From NCBI GenBank assembly GCA_963514095.1, contig OY741270.1, positions 29,549,278-29,613,277 on the forward strand: 64,000 bases of DNA, read 5' to 3'. Positions 60,201 through 64,000 of this stretch are shown piece by piece. Under the pieces are notes generated by a model. It was not told the origin of the DNA. It saw only the letters and a list, made by a program, of their open reading frames with translations, and did no database searches. The stretch is from Eutrigla gurnardus. Its lineage: Eukaryota; Chordata; Actinopteri; Perciformes; Triglidae. The translations under genes were made by a program, and so were the position numbers. How positions within the stretch are numbered: position 1 is the stretch's first letter; the number at the start of each line of letters is the position of its first letter.

Positions 60201-63200
60201 TCGACAAAATTCATAAAATGTTGTAAAAATGATGTAAAAGTCCTAACATATGCTTCTATATCGCGTGTCAACTTCTATATCGCGTGTCAATCAAAATCTG
60301 AGTGCAGTGAGTCCAAAACAGTCATAAAAAGGCTTGTTCATGGCAGGCAGGCAGGTGGTTGAGTGGTTAGAGTGCATGCCATTTACCCATGTCTGCATAT
60401 ATGCAGCAGCCTCAGGTTCGAATCCCGGCTGGAGATCCTTTGATACATGTCACATCCCCCTCTCTCTCCCATGTTTTCTCTCTATCCACCGCTAAATACA
60501 AAGGTGTCTATGCAAGAAAATAATCTTTAAAAAAAAAGGCCTTGATCATATTGTTAAAAAAAGGTCATGCTATAGCATGTCGAAAATTCACGAAAAAGTC
60601 AGTCAGAATATATTCATAAAAAAATATTTAAAATTGTTAAAGAGTCATAAAAATCCCTCATATCGCTTGATGCACCAAGTCTCAGTGTAGTGAGTCCAAA
60701 ACAGCCATAAAAAGCCATGGTCAATTTTTTCAGGAAAAAAAAAAGTCATACTATAGCATGTCGAAAAAAAAGTGAAAAATCGACAAAATTCATAAAATGT
60801 TGTAAAAATGATGTAAAAGTCCTAACATATGCTTCTATATCGCGTGTCAATCAAAATCTGAGTGTAGTGAGTGCAAAATAGTTATAAAAAGGTTTAGTCA
60901 TATTCCCCCCCCCCCCCCCCCCCCAAAAAAAGTCATACTATAGCACGTCGAAAATTCACGAAAAAGTCAGTCAGGATATATTCATAAAAAAATATTTAAA
61001 ATTGTTAAAAAGGCATAAAAATCGCTCATCTCGCTTGACGCGCCTAGTCTCAGTGTAGTGAGTCCAAAACTGCCATAAAAAGCCATGGTCAACTTTTTCA
61101 GGGAAAAAAAAAAGTCATACTATAGCATGTCGAAAAAGAAGTGAAAAATCGACAAAATTCATAAAATGTTGTAAAAATGATGTAAAAGTCCTAACATATG
61201 CTTCTATATCGCGTGTCAACTTCTATATCGCGTGTCAATCAAAATCTGAGTGCAGTGAGTCCAAAACAGTCATAAAAAGGCTTGTTCATGGCAGGCAGGC
61301 AGGTGGTTGAGTGGTTAGAGTGCATGCCATTTACCCATGTCTGCATATATGCAGCAGCCTCAGGTTCGAATCCCGGCTGGAGATCCTTCAATACATGTCA
61401 CATCCCCCTCTCTCTCCCATGTTTCCTCTCTATCCACCGCTAAATACAAAGGTGTCTATGCAAGAAAATAATCTTTAAAAAAAAAAAGGCCTTGATCATA
61501 TTGTTAAAAAAAGGTCATGCTATAGCATGTCGAAAATTCACGAAAAAGTCAGTCAGAATATATTCATAAAAAAATATTTAAAATTGTTAAAAAGGCATAA
61601 AAATCGCTCATCTCGCTTCACGCGCCTAGTCTCAATGTAGTGAGTCCAAAACTGCCATAAAAAACCATGGTCAACTTTTTCAGGGAAAAAAAAAAGTCAT
61701 ACTATAGCATGTCGAAAAAGAAGTGAAAAATCGACAAAATTCATAAAATGTTGTAAAAATGATGTAAAAGTCCTAACATATGCTTCTATATCGCGTGTCA
61801 ACTTCTATATCGCGTGTCAATCAAAATCTGAGTGCAGTGAGTCCAAAACAGTCATAAAAAGGCTTGTTCATGGCAGGCAGGCAGGTGGTTGAGTGGTTAG
61901 AGTGCATGCCATTTACCCATGTCTGCATATATGCAGCAGCCTCAGGTTCGAATCCCGGCTGGAGATCCTTTGATACATGTCACATCCCCCTCTCTCTCCC
62001 ATGTTTTCTCTCTATCCACCGCTAAATACAAAGGTGTCTATGCAAGAAAATAATCTTTAAAAAAAAAGGCCTTGATCATATTGTTAAAAAAAGGTCATGC
62101 TATAGCATGTCGAAAATTCACGAAAAAGTCAGTCAGAATATATTCATAAAAAAATATTTAAAATTGTTAAAGAGTCATAAAAATCCCTCATATCGCTTGA
62201 TGCACCAAGTCTCAGTGTAGTGAGTCCAAAACAGCCATAAAAAGCCATGGTCAATTTTTTCAGGAAAAAAAAAAGTCATACTATAGCATGTCGAAAAAAA
62301 AGTGAAAAATCGACAAAATTCATAAAATGTTGTAAAAATGATGTAAAAGTCCTAACATATGCTTCTATATCGCGTGTCAATCAAAATCTGAGTGTAGTGA
62401 GTGCAAAATAGTTATAAAAAGGTTTAGTCATATTCCCCCCCCCCCCCCCCAAAAAAAGTCATACTATAGCACGTCGAAAATTCACGAAAAAGTCAGTCAG
62501 GATATATTCATAAAAAAATATTTAAAATTGTTAAAAAGGCATAAAAATCGCTCATCTCGCTTGACGCGCCTAGTCTCAGTGTAGTGAGTCCAAAACTGCC
62601 ATAAAAAGCCATGGTCAACTTTTTCAGGGAAAAAAAAAAGTCATACTATAGCATGTCGAAAAAGAAGTGAAAAATCGACAAAATTCATAAAATGTTGTAA
62701 AAATGATGTAAAAGTCCTAACATATGCTTCTATATCGCGTGTCAACTTCTATATCGCGTGTCAATCAAAATCTGAGTGCAGTGAGTCCAAAACAGTCATA
62801 AAAAGGCTTGTTCATGGCAGGCAGGCAGGTGGTTGAGTGGTTAGAGTGCATGCCATTTACCCATGTCTGCATATATGCAGCAGCCTCAGGTTCGAATCCC
62901 GGCTGGAGATCCTTCAATACATGTCACATCCCCCTCTCTCTCCCATGTTTCCTCTCTATCCACCGCTAAATACAAAGGTGTCTATGCAAGTAAATAATCT
63001 TTAAAAAAAAAAAGGCCTTGATCATATTGTTAAAAAAAGGTCATGCTATAGCATGTCGAAAATTCACGAAAAAGTCAGTCAGAATATATTCATAAAAAAA
63101 TATTTAAAATTGTTAAAAAGGCATAAAAATCGCTCATCTCGCTTCACGCGCCTAGTCTCAATGTAGTGAGTCCAAAACTGCCATAAAAAACCATGGTCAA

Positions 63201-63396
63201 CTTTTTCAGGGAAAAAAAAAAGTCATACTATAGCATGTCGAAAAAGAAGTGAAAAATCGACAAAATTCATAAAATGTTGTAAAAATGATGTAAAAGTCCT
63301 AACATATGCTTCTATATCGCGTGTCAACTTCTATATCGCGTGTCAATCAAAATCTGAGTGCAGTGAGTCCAAAACAGTCATAAAAAGGCTTGTTCA
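57271..63396. repeat. Four tandem copies of a 1.53-kb higher-order repeat
   Basis: SINE-head spacings alternate 952/582, 949/586, 945/585 and 944/582. Each 1526-1535 bp unit has two SINE-bearing units and one SINE-free A/B dimer marked by a poly-C tract (57839, 59375, 60905, 62435). Related units begin at about 54126, before the gap. Confidence 0.85.
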
Positions 63397-64000
63397 TGGC
63401 AGGCAGGCAGGTGGTTGAGTGGTTAGAGTGCATGCCATTTACCCATGTCTGCATATATGCAGCAGCCTCAGGTTCGAATCCCGGCTGGAGATCCTTTGAT
63501 ACATGTCACATCCCCCTCTCTCTCCCATGTTTTCTCTCTATCCACCGCTAAATACAAAGGTGTCTATGCAAGAAAATAATCTTTAAAAAAAAAGGCCTTG
63601 ATCATATTGTTAAAAAAAGGTCATGCTATAGCATGTCGAAAATTCACGAAAAAGTCAGTCAGAATATATTCATAAAAAAATATTTAAAATTGTTAAAAAG
63701 GCATAAAAATCGCTCATCTCGCTTCACGCGCCTAGTCTCAATGTAGTGAGTCCAAAACTGCCATAAAAAACCATGGTCAACTTTTTCAGGGAAAAAAAAA
63801 AGTCATACTATAGCATGTCGAAAAAGAAGTGAAAAATCGACAAAATTCATAAAATGTTGTAAAAATGATGTAAAAGTCCTAACATATGCTTCTATATCGC
63901 GTGTCAACTTCTATATCGCGTGTCAATCAAAATCTGAGTGCAGTGAGTCCAAAACAGTCATAAAAAGGCTTGTTCATGGCAGGCAGGCAGGTGGTTGAGT

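Larger units (their letters stand above)
40283..64000. repeat. Complex satellite: about 183-bp monomers in A/B dimers, with amplified SINE
   Basis: Monomer starts are marked by gtcatactatagca(c/t)gtcgaaa; for example 51841, 52026 and 52207 are 185 and 181 bp apart. Halves A and B differ in the middle but share the start and an end word, gtgagtccaaaac(a/t)g. A SINE of about 198 bp sits at one B/A junction in most dimers, giving units of about 561-585 bp; dimers without it add about 365 bp, giving 945-bp spacings. SINE heads (ggcaggcaggcagg) occur 32 times. The array runs off the window end and is interrupted by the LINE at 40768-43050 and by a gap at 55819-56018. It is AT-rich with A runs and has no host gene. 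Confidence 0.92.

Noticed and set aside
40283..64000. CRISPR-like array of regular repeats
   Set aside because: Units are contiguous satellite with no unique spacers, in a vertebrate genome.

Overview
The window is vertebrate nuclear DNA, most likely from a percomorph (acanthomorph) teleost. Long introns with GT-AG borders, CA/TG microsatellites, fish-type tRNA-derived SINEs, RTE/Rex3-like LINEs with a (GATG)n tail and CAGTGGCG-type inverted-repeat transposons all point that way. The only host protein-coding gene I can support is an estrogen receptor beta gene on the + strand. It is the long, 'ERgamma/ERbeta2' type, which I lean towards calling esr2a. The a/b assignment rests on remembered family features, not on a search.

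Layout. Positions 1-13.6 kb are gene-poor upstream DNA with microsatellites, minisatellites, isolated CTCF-like motifs and a dead LINE (7741-9530) with the inverted arrangement expected from twin priming. A GC-rich stretch at 13.69-14.02 kb may hold the promoter and a 5' noncoding exon. SINEs and a MITE-like element occupy parts of 14-22 kb. The receptor's coding sequence lies in nine exons from 22163 to 33664, with splice phases that join into one 659-codon frame: an A/B domain, two C4 zinc fingers with the EGCKA P-box, a complete ligand-binding domain ending in helix 12 (VYDLLLEML), and a long F domain. The last donor (GTAAGT) overlaps an in-frame TAA, so retention of the last intron would give a 628-residue form. 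Intron 6 carries seven 70-bp tandem units, each with a near-consensus CTCF motif.

From 35.57 kb to the end of the window almost everything is tandem repeat. First come two blocks of a 20/25-bp satellite, split by a 644-bp inverted-repeat transposon with a TA target duplication. Then comes a 688-bp hAT-like element at a rearranged junction. From 40.28 kb to 64 kb there is a complex satellite whose basic monomer is about 183 bp, organised as an A/B dimer of about 365 bp. A tRNA-derived SINE inserted once into the dimer and was then amplified with it: 32 SINE heads lie in register, with SINE-free sites still visible. These units form at least two kinds of higher-order repeat, a 3444-bp hexamer present twice (44.5-51.4 kb) and a 1.53-kb unit repeated about four times (57.3-63.4 kb). 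A recent RTE-type LINE with an intact reverse-transcriptase frame inserted into one of the SINEs. A fixed 200-N assembly gap sits at 55819-56018.

The least ordinary object is the SINE-bearing, hierarchically organised satellite. It shares its core motif with the adjacent short satellite, and its embedded Pol III promoters are followed by regularly placed T-runs.
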